Assembly: GCF_947251865.1 (NCBI RefSeq)
Contig: NZ_OX366394.1
Location: forward strand, 1,240,001-1,304,000
Reading direction: 5' to 3'
Source: Wolbachia endosymbiont (group B) of Protocalliphora azurea
Lineage (GTDB): Bacteria > Pseudomonadota > Alphaproteobacteria > Rickettsiales > Anaplasmataceae
Length of the DNA: 64,000 bases
The first letter of the stretch is position 1. Every line of letters starts with the position of its first letter. Positions 1-10,523 of the stretch are shown here, one piece after another. Under the pieces are notes generated by a model. It worked only from the letters and a program-made list of their open reading frames with translations. It made no database searches and was not told the origin of the DNA. The position numbers were made by a program, and so were the translations under genes.

Positions 1-262
1 TTGTGCAAGTTGGCATAGATCAAAAAGTTTGAAATTTCAGGAAAACATTACCATTATATACTTGCCTCCTTATTCACCGGAACTGAATCCTGTTGAGAGG
101 TTGTGGCAATATATCAAATACAATACTTTACGTAACAGAGTCTACGATACCATAGGCTTACTTGCAGATGTTCTGTGTAATTTTATTGTCAGTATTTCCA
201 GCACTACTATTAAACGAGTTTGTAATGTTTCTTATTTGTTCGATTAGTAATGGAATTTGGTA
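1..262 (+). mobile_element. IS630-type element, copy 1 (right part only)
   Basis: This is the right-hand part of the 1100-bp element that occurs complete five more times in the window; the left part lies outside the window. The right terminus reads AATTTGGTA, followed by TTA at 263-265, the 3-bp target duplication seen at the other copies. The ankyrin gene begins immediately beyond it on the other strand. Confidence 0.9.
2..247 (+). CDS. IS630-type transposase, C-terminal part (cut by window edge)
   Basis: The reading frame enters from the window edge and gives the C-terminal 81 residues of the DDE transposase. It starts near the second catalytic Asp (CASWHRSK follows that residue) and includes the IS630/Tc1 signature YSPELNPVE with the last catalytic acidic residue. 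It is identical to the same segment of the five complete copies. Confidence 0.9.
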   Translation, partial: CASWHRSKSLKFQENITIIYLPPYSPELNPVERLWQYIKYNTLRNRVYDTIGLLADVLCNFIVSISSTTIKRVCNVSYLFD

Positions 263-280
263 TTAGTTCTCCTGTTATAC

Positions 281-1621
281 TTAAATATAAATCAGCATAG
301 CCCTAATTTTTTTATATATTTTACTTCTTTCTCTATATTTAATAATAGGCTTGAAAATAAATGGTAAACCTATAATTGTTAAGCTTAGAGCTAGGATTGA
401 AAGTACACAAAAGGCTTTGTGTTTACTATGTAGCTCTTTCAAGTAAAGCATCAAAAACCTACAAAATTTTTTGTAATTTTCTTCAATATTTTTTTTGCTA
501 TGAGCCTTGTCAATAAACATATCTATTGCAGTATAATCATTACTACAATTAATTGCCCCTTTTTCTATTAATAGCTGAGCTATATCAAAATAATCCTTTT
601 GAATAGTAAGATGCAGAGGTGTAAAACCTTGTTGATCACAAATATTCATATTGGCTTTTACTGCTAACAACATTCTTACAATTTCTACATGGCCTTTTTT
701 AGCTGCAAGTAGCAGAGGAGTTCTGTTGCATCTAGTGACGGCATTAACGTTTACCTTAAGCTCCAATAAGAACTTAACTGCTTTAGTATCACCATTATAG
801 CTAGCTTTATGTAACCTGGTGTTACCGCTACAATCTTGGTCATCTGCTTCTATTCCCTTTGAAACAAGAAATGTTACCATTTGCCTATTATTATGCTTAA
901 TAGCGCAATCCAGTGCATCAAAACCATGTTTATTTTTTGTGCAAATAAACTCTTTTAACTTAGCTTTTGCTTGCTTTACAATAAGCTTTACCAGTTGCAT
1001 TTTGTTGTTATATGCTGCTAGAAAAAGCGTAGTATTATTTTCTGCATCTTTTGCTTCTATGTTTGCACCTTTCTTTATCAGATATTCTATAATCTCTGCT
1101 CTACTTTCATAATGTGTAGTACATTGATAAATGGTCAAAAATAAAGGAGTACGAAAGTTGTTATCTTCACATTCAAGATTTGCTCCGCTATCAATTAAAA
1201 TCTGGACGCTCTTTTTAGAACCGTATAATGAAGCTATGTGAAGAGGAGTATAGCCTTCCTCAGCATCTTTTTCATTAATTTTTGCGCCTTTTGTTATTAA
1301 AAAATCCATTAATTCTGTGTCATCTTGTAGTGTAGCAAGGTGAAGTGGAGTAAATCCATTTTTATCTCTAGAATTAATTGTCAATTGATTAACAAGAAGT
1401 TTAGCAATTTTTTTGTGTCCATGCATAATAGCATAATGCAGTGGATTTCTATTTTCATTGTCCACAACATTAAAGTCAGCTTCGTGCTCTAATAATGATT
1501 TTACTCCAACTAAATCGCCTTCTTTTGTAAACTTATGCAAGAGAGTGACTCCGCTTACATCTTTTGAGTTAATATCAAATCCACTTTCTACCAATTGATG
1601 TATGTCTTCCTCACACGCCAT
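281..1621 (-). CDS. Ankyrin-repeat protein with C-terminal membrane anchor
   Basis: The 446-residue protein consists almost entirely of ankyrin repeats, roughly ten or more. The units carry the hallmark G-x-TPLH and A-x-x-x-G-x-x-x-x-V patterns (for example GFTPLHLA, GYTPLHIA, RTPLLLAAKKGH). A hydrophobic stretch near residues 405-430 (LSILALSLTIIGLPFIF) predicts one transmembrane helix followed by a basic tail, so the ankyrin part may be held at the membrane. No signal peptide is visible. Ankyrin proteins are abundant in Wolbachia and often considered host-interaction candidates; its role is unknown. It lies just downstream of a second ankyrin gene on the same strand (242-bp gap) and is followed by an IS end, which does not interrupt it. 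Confidence 0.88.
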   Translation of the reverse strand: MACEEDIHQLVESGFDINSKDVSGVTLLHKFTKEGDLVGVKSLLEHEADFNVVDNENRNPLHYAIMHGHKKIAKLLVNQLTINSRDKNGFTPLHLATLQDDTELMDFLITKGAKINEKDAEEGYTPLHIASLYGSKKSVQILIDSGANLECEDNNFRTPLFLTIYQCTTHYESRAEIIEYLIKKGANIEAKDAENNTTLFLAAYNNKMQLVKLIVKQAKAKLKEFICTKNKHGFDALDCAIKHNNRQMVTFLVSKGIEADDQDCSGNTRLHKASYNGDTKAVKFLLELKVNVNAVTRCNRTPLLLAAKKGHVEIVRMLLAVKANMNICDQQGFTPLHLTIQKDYFDIAQLLIEKGAINCSNDYTAIDMFIDKAHSKKNIEENYKKFCRFLMLYLKELHSKHKAFCVLSILALSLTIIGLPFIFKPIIKYRERSKIYKKIRAMLIYI

Positions 1622-1863
1622 ACCATTTTAATTAAACCCTTTTCGCATTAACAATACTCCCACTTAATTAAGTTTGAATGAATCTGTAAGAGAGATATAA
1701 ACGTTAGGGAGATTTGCGATAAACGGTAAGAAAAAGGGCAGAAAGTCAAAATCTATCTAACACAACTAAATTTTACCTGCTTTTTTTGTACTCTATCTCT
1801 ACTTTTGCATTTACATTTGCTGAATCACTTTCCTGCTTTACAATAAGGAGATCCATATGTTTT

Positions 1864-3654
1864 CTATGTAGCTAAGTAAGAAGAATCTTTGCTCGAACTT
1901 GTACATTTTGAAATATTTTTACAAAACTCTATAAAATCATTCACTGCCTCGTTCTCATTCTTAACCTCAACCTTTTTAGATTTAAGATCTTTAAGTACAT
2001 TATTGAAATCATCCATGTTCACTGTCACTTTTAGCTCTTCATCTTCTGACTCTTCTTCGCAAATCTGATCTACAGCATGAAGTTTTGCTTCATTTACCAA
2101 ATTTTCTAGATCAGCTCCTGAAAAACCATTAGTTTCTTCTGCAAGTTTTGCTAGATTTACATCTGGTGCCATTGGCACTTTTTCCGTATAAAGACCCAAT
2201 ATTTTTTCACGTAGGCTTTTATCTGGTAAAAGAATTTCAATATGTTTAGAGAGGCGACCTGATCTAATTACTGCTTCATCTAAACTTTCTAGACGATTAG
2301 TTGCAGCAATGATTGTCACGCCTTCTATAGGATTAAAACCATCAAGCTCGCATAAAAACTGATTTACAATTCGGTTGTGTTCTTCATCACTTCGTCCACT
2401 ATTACTACGTTTTGTACAAACAGCATCTATTTCATCTATAAAGACTATGCAAGGAGCATTTTCTCTCGCTTTTGCAAAAAGATCTTTTATGTAATGCGCG
2501 CTGTGTCCAGCATATTTTTGCATACATTCAGATCCAGAAACGCTAATAAATTTAGCACTAGCTTCACATGCAATTGCACGAGCAATAAGAGTTTTACCAT
2601 TTCCAGGTGGACCGTATAAAATATAGCCTGTTGGCATTTTGCAACTTAGCATTTCAAGAGCTTTCTTCTTCTTCTCTGATATATGACCACAAATCATTTT
2701 TAACTCTTTTCTTACTTCCTCTGAAACAATAACATCATCAAGTGTTACTTTTTTCTGCTTGTCTGGATCAACTATCTCTATTCTAGAAGAGCCTTTTATT
2801 GCACAAACAAGATCATTTAATTTTTTTGAGCGCGTTGCTTTATTAACCGATTTTTTTTCATCACTCACTTCTTCAATATTTATTATGTTTGAATCTTGCT
2901 CGTTTTTAATCTCATTTTTAGCATCCAATTCAGCCGCTTTGTACGTAATATATTTAGCTATAGATGCAAATGCATACAAAATACTTACACACAATAACAC
3001 CTTTAATACAGGCACATCAGGTACAATTAAATTAACCGCAACAATTGATGTTGCCATAGCAGCACCTAACAACAACATTGAGCCAAAAACGATATAACCT
3101 TGAATTTTCGCTTTTTTCAGCTGCATTAAGTATCCAGAGCCATTAGGATGCTTGAATGCATAAATATTCACTGGAGTTTTACCATGAAAATTCTTTAACC
3201 AAGGATCTGCATTTTTTCTTATTAGAATTGATATTGTTTTTCTACTTCCATTATCTGCAGCATAATGCAAAGGGGTATTGCCCTCTTTATCCATTACATT
3301 AACACTTATTCCTTTATTTAAGAAAAATTCTACTACTTCAACATGACCATTTTCAGCAGCTAAATGTAAAGGAATCTTCTCGCGCTTACTATCTTTCTTA
3401 TTAACATCAGCTCCTCCTGCTACCAGGACTTTTGCTACGTTTTCAAAGCCACCTCTAGCAGCTACGTGCAACAATGTAAGTTCTTGACTAAATAAATGAT
3501 TTACATCAAATTTAACTTTCTTCCACTCTTCATGTAGATCTTGATTCTGTTTCTCTAGTTCTTCTTGTATTTCCTGAATTATATTATCTTCATTTAAATC
3601 TGTCTTATCGTTAATTATACTCAGTACTTCTGCTAGTAATTGATCACTTGTCAT
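1864..3654 (-). CDS. Ankyrin-repeat / two-TM / AAA+ ATPase fusion protein
   Basis: The 596-residue protein has three parts. Residues about 55-170 are three to four ankyrin repeats (LTLLHVAARGG, IPLHLAAENGH, NTPLHYAADNGS). Residues about 185-245 hold two hydrophobic segments. Residues about 300-570 form an FtsH-type AAA+ module with Walker A GPPGNGKT, Walker B IVFIDEID, pore-loop-like KYAGHSAH and an SRH with paired arginines (IRSGRLSKH). The AAA part resembles FtsH, but the Zn-protease domain (HExxH) is absent, so it is more likely an unfoldase or remodelling ATPase than a protease. A paralogous AAA module occurs at 43468-44565 with two TM segments but no ankyrins. The substrate is unknown. 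The domain calls are firm; the function is inferred. Confidence 0.88.
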   Translation of the reverse strand: MTSDQLLAEVLSIINDKTDLNEDNIIQEIQEELEKQNQDLHEEWKKVKFDVNHLFSQELTLLHVAARGGFENVAKVLVAGGADVNKKDSKREKIPLHLAAENGHVEVVEFFLNKGISVNVMDKEGNTPLHYAADNGSRKTISILIRKNADPWLKNFHGKTPVNIYAFKHPNGSGYLMQLKKAKIQGYIVFGSMLLLGAAMATSIVAVNLIVPDVPVLKVLLCVSILYAFASIAKYITYKAAELDAKNEIKNEQDSNIINIEEVSDEKKSVNKATRSKKLNDLVCAIKGSSRIEIVDPDKQKKVTLDDVIVSEEVRKELKMICGHISEKKKKALEMLSCKMPTGYILYGPPGNGKTLIARAIACEASAKFISVSGSECMQKYAGHSAHYIKDLFAKARENAPCIVFIDEIDAVCTKRSNSGRSDEEHNRIVNQFLCELDGFNPIEGVTIIAATNRLESLDEAVIRSGRLSKHIEILLPDKSLREKILGLYTEKVPMAPDVNLAKLAEETNGFSGADLENLVNEAKLHAVDQICEEESEDEELKVTVNMDDFNNVLKDLKSKKVEVKNENEAVNDFIEFCKNISKCTSSSKDSSYLAT

Positions 3655-3782
3655 AATCTCATCTTTAATCTTAAATGATATATTTAATTATTATATAATT
3701 AAAATAAAAATTCAATATTTGTTTTAAACAAGTTAATAATTGGATTGTGAATAGCAAATTAGATCCAAGTAGCCCCATCTCA

Positions 3783-3875
3783 CACTACTGTCATCCCAGT
3801 GCCCAGACACCAGCCTTTCTTACCAACAAAAACTTAGCATAACTTTTGTTCTCAAAAAATTTCTGGATTCCAGTG
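3783..3875. repeat. Dispersed palindromic repeat, left part
   Basis: Contains the motif family TCATCCCAGTGCC…TGGATTCCAGTG that recurs throughout the window (for example near 16.3 kb, 44.8 kb and inside alaS). The stretch around 3815-3870 is an inverted copy of 18309-18376. The IS5-type element inserts into its right part, and the repeat appears to resume at 4949. Confidence 0.6.
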
Positions 3876-4948
3876 GGCTTTGTTGCACAGCTCTTCGGAT
3901 AGTGGGTAATGTATAATAAATTCATGAAGCTATATCAAACTTAGCCATGCCTATTTCAGTAAATTTGTTAAGCAAATAACACTTGAGTAGCAGTTCCTTC
4001 TCACGATTAATCTCAGATTTATTCCTAAAACTAAATCCAAATATTTGCTTCAGTCGCGAGAAAAAACTTTCTATATAAGATCTCTTCCAATAATTTATCT
4101 CTTTTTTCCACCTCTTCATACCATCTTCATCATATGACTTTATGAGCTTGATTGTAGAATTTCTCTCATTCATATAATCCAACTTTGGATGCTCTACTGC
4201 ATTATTTTGCGGAGGAATCCTTGTCTTTATGTCAAGCTCATCGCACAGTTTGTATAACTTCTTTCGATCTATCTGCATATATCGTGCTTATGTTATACTT
4301 GGTATCCACTCTTTCAATAAGATCACAGGCTCCATAGTGGTCGGAATAAACTCCACTACTGTATTTTGCAGCTATAACTTTTTTACTACCTATCTCTAGC
4401 ATTACATCTTGTTTGCTCATAGCGGCGATACTTTCTATCTGTACCATTTGCCTTACTATGGCCTGGAATATTATTGTAGATGCTGATACCTGTACTATCT
4501 ATAGCAATTTCAATATCTTCCATATCGTTCTTATCAACTCTGCAGTCGTTGATTTTGATATTAAGCTTTTTAAACCTTCTTGAAGCCTGCGAATAGCTGA
4601 TAATTTGCAAAATTTTCCCTATTTGCTCAAGATATTTCTCTATAAATCCCACTGTTTGCCTAAGACCAATCCTGAATAGATAGGTTATTATGTGAATTAG
4701 AATCACTACTTTGTCGCTGTAGACATTGTTGCCACCTGCTACTTTTGGACTATTTTCGTACCAATTTTCAATGGCATCGTTGATATAATGAAAAACATTT
4801 CCCCTTTCTTGAAGAAATTTGTTATATTCATTGCAGTTACTGACTTTCATTCTTATTGGCATATTTTTCCTTTGTCGGCTAAATATCTATTTTATAACAA
4901 ATTCCATCAGTAACTGCCTGTTCTTTCCTTGAGTGGTGCAACAAAGCC
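3876..4948 (-). mobile_element. IS5-type insertion sequence, 1073 bp, decayed
   Basis: Perfect 12-bp terminal inverted repeats GGCTTTGTTGCA / TGCAACAAAGCC bound the element; this is the typical terminus of IS5-superfamily elements. The single transposase gene inside runs on the minus strand and is broken by frameshifts, so this copy should not move by itself. The element sits within a dispersed palindromic repeat. Confidence 0.85.
3922..4862 (-). pseudogene. IS5-family transposase, frameshifted
   Basis: Three overlapping minus-strand frames (4386-4862, 4238-4447, 3922-4278) together encode one transposase of about 300 residues. The N-terminal piece ends with the first DDE region (IEIAIDSTG), the middle piece carries the second region, and the last piece has the C-terminal catalytic region (RSYIESFFSRLKQIFG). 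At least two frame changes are needed to read through, so the gene is almost certainly inactive. The start ATGCCAATAAGAATG lies 86 bp inside the right IS end. Programmed shifting at two sites is much less likely than decay. Confidence 0.85.
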
Positions 4949-5040
4949 TACTGGAATTCAGGAATCAAGAAGCCAGTGTCAAGCACTGAGATGACACCGA
5001 ATGGGCTACCTAAACGACAAGGGGCTGTTTGAATAGCACC
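4949..5040. repeat. Dispersed palindromic repeat, right part
   Basis: Continues the repeat interrupted at 3876 (CTGGAATTCAGG…CCAGTGTCAAGCACTG…GATGACACC). It has the same core words as the other dispersed repeats and no coding potential. Confidence 0.55.
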
Positions 5041-5091
5041 CTTCCGGTGTCTCAAACTACAACAGTTGTGAATAGAGAGTAATACGAAAAA

Positions 5092-6588
5092 TTATACAAT
5101 CAACGAACTACCTGTCATTTCATTTGGCTTTTTGAGTCCAAGTAGCTGTAAAATAGTAGGAGCAATATCAGATAATTTTCCATCTCTCAGTTTTAAATTT
5201 TCACAAGATATAATAAATGGAACTTTATTTAGAGTGTGCGCTGTGTGAGGTGTATTATTTTCTTCATCGAACATACATTCCACATTACCATGGTCTGCTG
5301 TAACAATGAGTGCAGTATTACCCACTTCTTTGACAACGCTGAGTACTTTTGCAAGGCAATCATCTACAGCGAGCACAGCTTGCTCGGCTGCTTTTATATT
5401 ACCTGTGTGTCCCACCATATCAGGGTTAGCGTAGTTTACAACTATCAGCGCAAATTCTTGAGAATGAATTTTTTTTACAAGCTCTTCTGTGAGCTCAAAG
5501 GCTGACATTTCAGGCTGCAGGTCATAAGTTTTAACTTTTGGTGAAGGAATGAGTATTCTTTCTTCACCAGAAAAAGGTTCTTCTCTTCCACAATTAAAAA
5601 AGAAAGTCACATGCGCATATTTCTCAGTTTCTGCAATGCGCAGTTGCCGTAATTTATTGTCTTCTATTATCTGTCCCAAAGTGTTGGCAAAAGATTCAGG
5701 AGGAAAGAGATAAGGGATTTTTAAGTCCGCTTTATATTGCATCATACTTAAAATTGAAGAGAATTTTGCCACTTCAGTATAGCCTGCTTTACCAAGACAA
5801 ATACTTGCCAATTGTATCATTCGATCAGCACGAAAGTTAGCCAATAGCAATCCATCTTCTGGTTTTATACCTTGATAATCGCCTATTATTGCGGGCCTGA
5901 TAAATTCATCGGTTATATTATTTTGATAATTTTCATCAATAAGCGATACTGCATCATCATAACGAGGCGCCTTTGCAAATGCGATGGCTTCATAAGCTTC
6001 AATTGTTCTTTCCCACCTATTATCACGGTCCATAGCATAATAACGCCCAGAGACAGTGGCGATTCTTATATCATTTTCCTTTATGCTTTCTGTAAATTCT
6101 TGAATGCATCTTTTCCCTGAATTTAGCAGTGTGTCTCTGCCATCTAAAAATGCGTGTATTACAACTTTAATTCCGCGCTGTGATATCTTGTTTGCTAAAG
6201 CTGAAATGTGCTTTTGATGCGAATGAACACCGCCATCTGATATCAATCCCATTATATGGCATATGCCATTCTTACTTTTTAGATCATTAATAAAATTCTG
6301 TAGATTTGCATTATTTTCTATCGTTTCGATTGCTTGATTAATACGCTGAAGGCTTTGCATTACCACTCTACCGCTACCAATATTCATGTGACCAACTTCT
6401 GAATTGCCTATTTGGCCTTCTGGTAATCCAACATCAGTTCCACAGGCAGATAAACTGCACTTTGGATAATTAGAGCTAATATGTTGCCAACAAGGTGGAT
6501 TTGAATTGCTAATAGCATTGTATTTACTATTTTCTATTCCATTACCCCAGCCATCTAGTATACATAAAACGACTGATTTAAAGTTCAT
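5092..6588 (-). CDS. gpmI: 2,3-bisphosphoglycerate-independent phosphoglycerate mutase
   Basis: Interconverts 3- and 2-phosphoglycerate in the lower glycolytic/gluconeogenic pathway of the cytoplasm, using two Mn2+ ions and a phosphoserine intermediate. At 498 residues it has the normal family length. The catalytic serine lies in [12 protein letters not shown] near residue 62. The N-terminal metal site is CILDGWG, the C-terminal phosphatase-domain metal motifs are VTADHGNVE and TPHTAHT, and the substrate-binding region includes FLDGRDT. It starts at ATG 6588 and stands alone between an IS and the LRR gene. It is unrelated to the cofactor-dependent mutase. Confidence 0.97.
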   Translation of the reverse strand: MNFKSVVLCILDGWGNGIENSKYNAISNSNPPCWQHISSNYPKCSLSACGTDVGLPEGQIGNSEVGHMNIGSGRVVMQSLQRINQAIETIENNANLQNFINDLKSKNGICHIMGLISDGGVHSHQKHISALANKISQRGIKVVIHAFLDGRDTLLNSGKRCIQEFTESIKENDIRIATVSGRYYAMDRDNRWERTIEAYEAIAFAKAPRYDDAVSLIDENYQNNITDEFIRPAIIGDYQGIKPEDGLLLANFRADRMIQLASICLGKAGYTEVAKFSSILSMMQYKADLKIPYLFPPESFANTLGQIIEDNKLRQLRIAETEKYAHVTFFFNCGREEPFSGEERILIPSPKVKTYDLQPEMSAFELTEELVKKIHSQEFALIVVNYANPDMVGHTGNIKAAEQAVLAVDDCLAKVLSVVKEVGNTALIVTADHGNVECMFDEENNTPHTAHTLNKVPFIISCENLKLRDGKLSDIAPTILQLLGLKKPNEMTGSSLIV

Positions 6589-6783
6589 ATAGAAGTTAAC
6601 ATCGAAACCCTCAATGGTACCAAAAACAAACTCTTCTCACAACTTTTGTGTTAAAATAAGAGATAGAAAAAGCTGCTTGGAGGCAATGGTATATGAAGTT
6701 TTTCATAAAATATTTTATTAAAGTGATTGACAGTTGCTGAAGTGTTTACTAAAACACTTGCATAGCTTTAATAGTGAGGTCAA

Positions 6784-7521
6784 ATGAGTTATAGTCAATA
6801 TGTAAAGGATAATACTTTAGCAACATCAGGTGCTATAATTAATGTTGATAGATTAGTAAACTTTTTAAAAAGCAATACAAACATTACAAGACTTATTTTA
6901 CGATGTTCAAAAATTAATTATGAGGTTATAAAAGAATTAGCTCAGCTTTCTCATCTTACTTCACTTGATCTAAGTTGCAGTTATGTTGGTACAGAAGGTG
7001 CAAAGATTTTAGCAAGCGGGAATCTTATAAATCTTACTTCGCTTGATTTAGGAGGAAACGAAATTGGTGATGAAGGTGTAGAGGCTTTAGCAAGTGGAAA
7101 TCTTACAAGTCTTACTGAGCTTAAATTATATGATAATAAAATTGGCGATAGGGGGGCAAAAGCTTTAGCAAGTGGAAACCTTCAAAAGCTTATTTTACTG
7201 AGTTTAGGATGGAATGAAATCAGTAATGAAGGTGCAGAGGCTTTAGCAGCAAGTGGAAACCTTAAAAATCTTATTACACTTAAAGTATATGATAACAGCA
7301 TTAATTACAGAGATGTACAGACTTTGGCGAGTGGAAATTTGGTGCGTCTTACTTCGCTCATTTACAATTATTGCAGTATTGATGAAACATTGCCAAAAAA
7401 TGTCCTTCCTCAATTAAAAAGGAAATGTAATAAAAGAAAAATAGGAGAGGAGCCAGATAGCAAGCTAAGTGAAGCGCAGACATCTTTGCATTTTGACAGT
7501 AAAGGCTTTAAAACTATATAA
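6784..7521 (+). CDS. Leucine-rich-repeat protein (ribonuclease-inhibitor type)
   Basis: The 245-residue protein is built of about six 25-26-residue repeats of the pattern LTSLDLxxNxIGDEGxxALASGN (residues about 58-205), typical of the RNase-inhibitor/NLR-like LRR subclass. There is no signal peptide or membrane helix. The C-terminal 40 residues are basic and polar. The ATG is preceded by GAGGT at a suitable distance. LRR proteins usually bind proteins, so a role in host contact is possible but cannot be shown here. The very regular repeats suggest growth by internal duplication. It is monocistronic, with its 3' end facing tRNA-Asn. Confidence 0.85.
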   Translation: MSYSQYVKDNTLATSGAIINVDRLVNFLKSNTNITRLILRCSKINYEVIKELAQLSHLTSLDLSCSYVGTEGAKILASGNLINLTSLDLGGNEIGDEGVEALASGNLTSLTELKLYDNKIGDRGAKALASGNLQKLILLSLGWNEISNEGAEALAASGNLKNLITLKVYDNSINYRDVQTLASGNLVRLTSLIYNYCSIDETLPKNVLPQLKRKCNKRKIGEEPDSKLSEAQTSLHFDSKGFKTI

Positions 7522-7530
7522 CTTCACACG

Positions 7531-7553
7531 TTTTGTCTGTTTAAGAGACAAAA
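7531..7553. terminator. Possible transcription-end hairpin after the LRR gene
   Basis: An 8-bp inverted repeat TTTTGTCT/AGACAAAA with a 7-nt loop sits 9 bp after the LRR stop codon. There is no T-run downstream on either strand, so it is a weak terminator candidate for the LRR gene or the convergent tRNA. Confidence 0.3.
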
Positions 7554-7608
7554 AAAAGGTAGTGAATTTTGGGCTAAAAGTGAAATGTACAGATTGTATA
7601 AAATAGTG

Positions 7609-7680
7609 CTCCCCGGGCCGGATTCGAACCAGCGACCAATTGGTTAACAGCCAACTGCTCTACCACTGAGCTACCGAGGA
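7609..7680 (-). tRNA. tRNA-Asn (GTT)
   Basis: On the minus strand the sequence folds as a cloverleaf. The acceptor stem is TCCTCGG/CCGGGGA with one G-T pair, the D arm contains AGCTCAGTGGTAGAGC, the anticodon loop is CTGTTAA (anticodon GTT), and the T arm contains GGTTCGAATCC. CCA is not encoded. It reads asparagine codons AAC/AAU. It is the only tRNA gene I can find in the window and stands alone between the LRR gene and alaS. Confidence 0.96.
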
Positions 7681-7749
7681 ATAAACTGCTTTCAACTTAT
7701 CACATTGAACGCCGATTGTAAACGATTTTTATGTAGACTTTAGACCTAG

Positions 7750-7815
7750 ATATCATTCCAGTGCATGGAGCTGTAATCTAGTTCTTATTACCTGATATGC
7801 TCATTTGACAGTTAA
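7750..7815. repeat. Dispersed palindromic repeat
   Basis: Contains ATTCCAGTGCATGG…AATCTAGTTCTTATTACCTG and TGCTCATTTGACAGTTAAG, word for word related to 16267-16310. The stretch TCTAGTTCTTATTACCTG is the uninterrupted version of the site into which IS630 copy 5 inserted. Confidence 0.6.
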
Positions 7816-7883
7816 GTCTTCTCTACCCCTATTTGCATAATACCTTCGTTTACGGTTAAAAGATATCGAGGTAGTAGGGTGTA

Positions 7884-10523
7884 TTAGTTTTTGCAAGCTG
7901 TTATTTTGCTATGGATTGCTGTAATGGCATCATCTATTTTATTGTTATCACAGCCTGTTTGGGCAAGTTCGGCATTTCCACCGCAATCCCTTCTGGTTAC
8001 AGTAGATACTAGCTCTTTTGCATTGATCTTATTAGTTAAATCTTTACTTACTTTGACAATCAAAACTGTTTTATCCTTTTCTGTTACCATGAAGGCTATT
8101 ACAGTTTTCGGGTTTTGTTGCTGTAGAGCAAATTCCCTTATGATACTTCCTGGAACGTCAGTAAAAGTGTGGATTACGAAATTTATTCCATTTATTTCAG
8201 TACTTTTTATATTTTCTACACTGATAATCTTTTTATAAAGATTTTTTATTTTGGTTTCAAATTCTTTGCGCTCTTGGCTTAAAATACTGAGTCGACTTAT
8301 TATTTCATTTACTGGTGCTTTTACGCATTCTGCAACTTTTTTTAAGCTAATTTCGTTATTGCGTACATAATTAATTGCTTCTTGACCGGTTAAAGCTTCA
8401 ATTCTTCTTACTCGAGATGCAACGGAACATTCTGCTGCTATCTTAAACAAACCAATTTCTCCGGTACGCTCCACGTGTGTACCACCACATAATTCTTTTG
8501 AATCTCCAATTTTTACAACCCTAACATTATCACCATATTTTTCACCAAATAAGGCCATCGCTCCTTCGTCTATTGCCTCATCCATACCTTGAACTTTTGT
8601 GGACGTAGAAAGATTTTCTCTGATTAGAGAGTTTACTATATCTTCTACTGAAGACAGCTGATCCTGAGTGACTGGCTTATTGTGACTAAAGTCAAATCTT
8701 AGTCTATTTGGTGCGACTAGAGAACCTTTTTGAGTAACGTGATCACCTAAGATTTTTCTGAGTGCAAAGTGTAGAAGATGTGTAGCTGAATGATTTCTTC
8801 TTAAGTCTTGTCTTCTTTTTTTGTTAATACTAGCTGTAACTGTATCACCTTTACGAACTGAACCAGACTCCACTATACATCTGTGTAAATATAGGTCATT
8901 AATCTTGTTGGTATTTTCCACTATGATTACGCCTAAATCTGGTGTCATTCCAGCGCGTGACGCTGGAATCTGGATCCCAGTATCAAGTACTGGGATGACA
9001 AGAAGGAACTTTCCAATATCTCCCACTTGTCCACCTGACTCTCCATAAAAAGGTGTTTTATCAAGTATAATAGTTATCTTTTCTCCTTCTTTTGCAGAAT
9101 CAATTACTTCATTTTTAGAGGAAATTATTGCGAGTACTGTTGCATCCTTTACTTCATCACGTTCATAACCAACAAATTCCGTTTTGCCAAACTGATCGAT
9201 TAAATTAAACCATACTTGTTCAACAGATTTTTCACCAGATCCAGTCCAATTAGCACGTGCTCTTTCTTTTTGCTCTTTCATTGCATTATCAAAACCTTTT
9301 TGGTCAAAATTTATTTTCCTTTCTTTCAAAATATCAAGTGTGATATCCAAAGGAAATCCATAAGTGTCATATAGTTTGAATGCTGATTCTCCAGATAGAG
9401 TGTCACCTGATTTTAAATCTGCAGTGAATTTGTCCAAGAGATTAATGCCTTTCATTAAAGTGTCTTTAAAGTTTTCTTCCTCTGATTTTAACGTTGTTTC
9501 TATTAAGCTTTTAACTCTGATTAGCTCTGGATAAGCATCTCCCATATAAGCCAAACTTGTGCCATCTATGAGTGCAGGAAAAACAAGGTTCAATAGAGAA
9601 TCATTATATCCAAGTAGGTGGATATAACGTGCTGCTCTCCTGATCAATCTGCGTAGTACATAATTTCTTCCTTCATTTCCAGGAAGCACTCCTTCTGCGA
9701 TGAGAAATGCAGCTGCACGAAGGTGATCTGCGATAATCTTATGAGCTACTTTATTTTCCGTATTTCCACAGTACTCTTGCGATTTACTTACCAGAGCAGA
9801 AAATAGGTCAATATCATAGTTATCATGAACGTTCTGCATAACAGCTGCTATTCTTTCAAGGCCCATTCCGGTATCGATGCATTTTTTTGGTAATTTTTGT
9901 AAATTACCTTCTTCATCTTTATTAAATTCCATGAACACCAGGTTCCAAATTTCAACAATTCTGTCGTCTTCATGTAAAGCGGAATTTCCATGATCGTAAA
10001 AGATTTCAGAACATGGGCCACATGGACCAGTATTGCCCATGCTCCAAAAGTTATCATCTGTTGTAATTCTTATGATTTTATCATCTGAAAAGCCACTTAT
10101 CTTACGCCAAATTTCATATGCTTCATCATCAGTGTGGTAAACAGTTATGGATAGTCTGTTTTTATCAAGAGACAATTCTTCAGTAATAAATTTCCACGCA
10201 AATTCTATCGCAGTTTCTTTAAAGTAATCACCAAAGCTAAAATTTCCGAGCATTTCAAAAAATGTGTGATGCCGAGATGTATAGCCAACATTTTCAAGAT
10301 CATTGTGTTTACCACCTGCTCTGAGACACTTTTGACTTGAGACGGCACGTTTCATTTCAGTTTTTTGCGTGCCGGTAAAGATGTTTTTGAACTGTACCAT
10401 ACCAGCATTTGTAAACATGAGTGTTGGATCATGCTCTGGAATCAAAGGAGAAGAAGGAACTTGCTCGTGATTATTATTTACAAAAAATTTTATAAATCTT
10501 TCTCTAATTTCGTTTAGCTTCAT
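7884..10523 (-). CDS. alaS: Alanyl-tRNA synthetase
   Basis: Charges tRNA-Ala with alanine in the cytoplasm and edits mischarged Ser/Gly. It has the full class II architecture at 879 residues: an aminoacylation core (motif region [27 protein letters not shown]), a tRNA-recognition domain, an editing domain with the zinc ligands HSATHLLH and [12 protein letters not shown], and a C-terminal oligomerisation/tRNA-binding domain. About 25 residues between GDIGKF and GVIIVENT (bases about 8941-9005) derive from a palindromic repeat inserted in frame ahead of the editing domain; the reading frame stays open through it. It starts at ATG 10523. A fossil copy of this 5' end lies at 12858-12931. Confidence 0.97.
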   Translation of the reverse strand: MKLNEIRERFIKFFVNNNHEQVPSSPLIPEHDPTLMFTNAGMVQFKNIFTGTQKTEMKRAVSSQKCLRAGGKHNDLENVGYTSRHHTFFEMLGNFSFGDYFKETAIEFAWKFITEELSLDKNRLSITVYHTDDEAYEIWRKISGFSDDKIIRITTDDNFWSMGNTGPCGPCSEIFYDHGNSALHEDDRIVEIWNLVFMEFNKDEEGNLQKLPKKCIDTGMGLERIAAVMQNVHDNYDIDLFSALVSKSQEYCGNTENKVAHKIIADHLRAAAFLIAEGVLPGNEGRNYVLRRLIRRAARYIHLLGYNDSLLNLVFPALIDGTSLAYMGDAYPELIRVKSLIETTLKSEEENFKDTLMKGINLLDKFTADLKSGDTLSGESAFKLYDTYGFPLDITLDILKERKINFDQKGFDNAMKEQKERARANWTGSGEKSVEQVWFNLIDQFGKTEFVGYERDEVKDATVLAIISSKNEVIDSAKEGEKITIILDKTPFYGESGGQVGDIGKFLLVIPVLDTGIQIPASRAGMTPDLGVIIVENTNKINDLYLHRCIVESGSVRKGDTVTASINKKRRQDLRRNHSATHLLHFALRKILGDHVTQKGSLVAPNRLRFDFSHNKPVTQDQLSSVEDIVNSLIRENLSTSTKVQGMDEAIDEGAMALFGEKYGDNVRVVKIGDSKELCGGTHVERTGEIGLFKIAAECSVASRVRRIEALTGQEAINYVRNNEISLKKVAECVKAPVNEIISRLSILSQERKEFETKIKNLYKKIISVENIKSTEINGINFVIHTFTDVPGSIIREFALQQQNPKTVIAFMVTEKDKTVLIVKVSKDLTNKINAKELVSTVTRRDCGGNAELAQTGCDNNKIDDAITAIHSKITACKN
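8941..9005. repeat. Protein-coding palindromic repeat inside alaS
   Basis: Two adjacent hairpins: ATTCCAGCG/CGCTGGAAT (8947-8955 with 8961-8969) and ATCCCAGTA/TACTGGGAT (8974-8982 with 8988-8996). The same palindrome words occur in the intergenic repeats of the window. The insertion is in frame and adds a foreign peptide to AlaS. Protein-coding palindromes are known in Rickettsia and Wolbachia. Confidence 0.88.
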
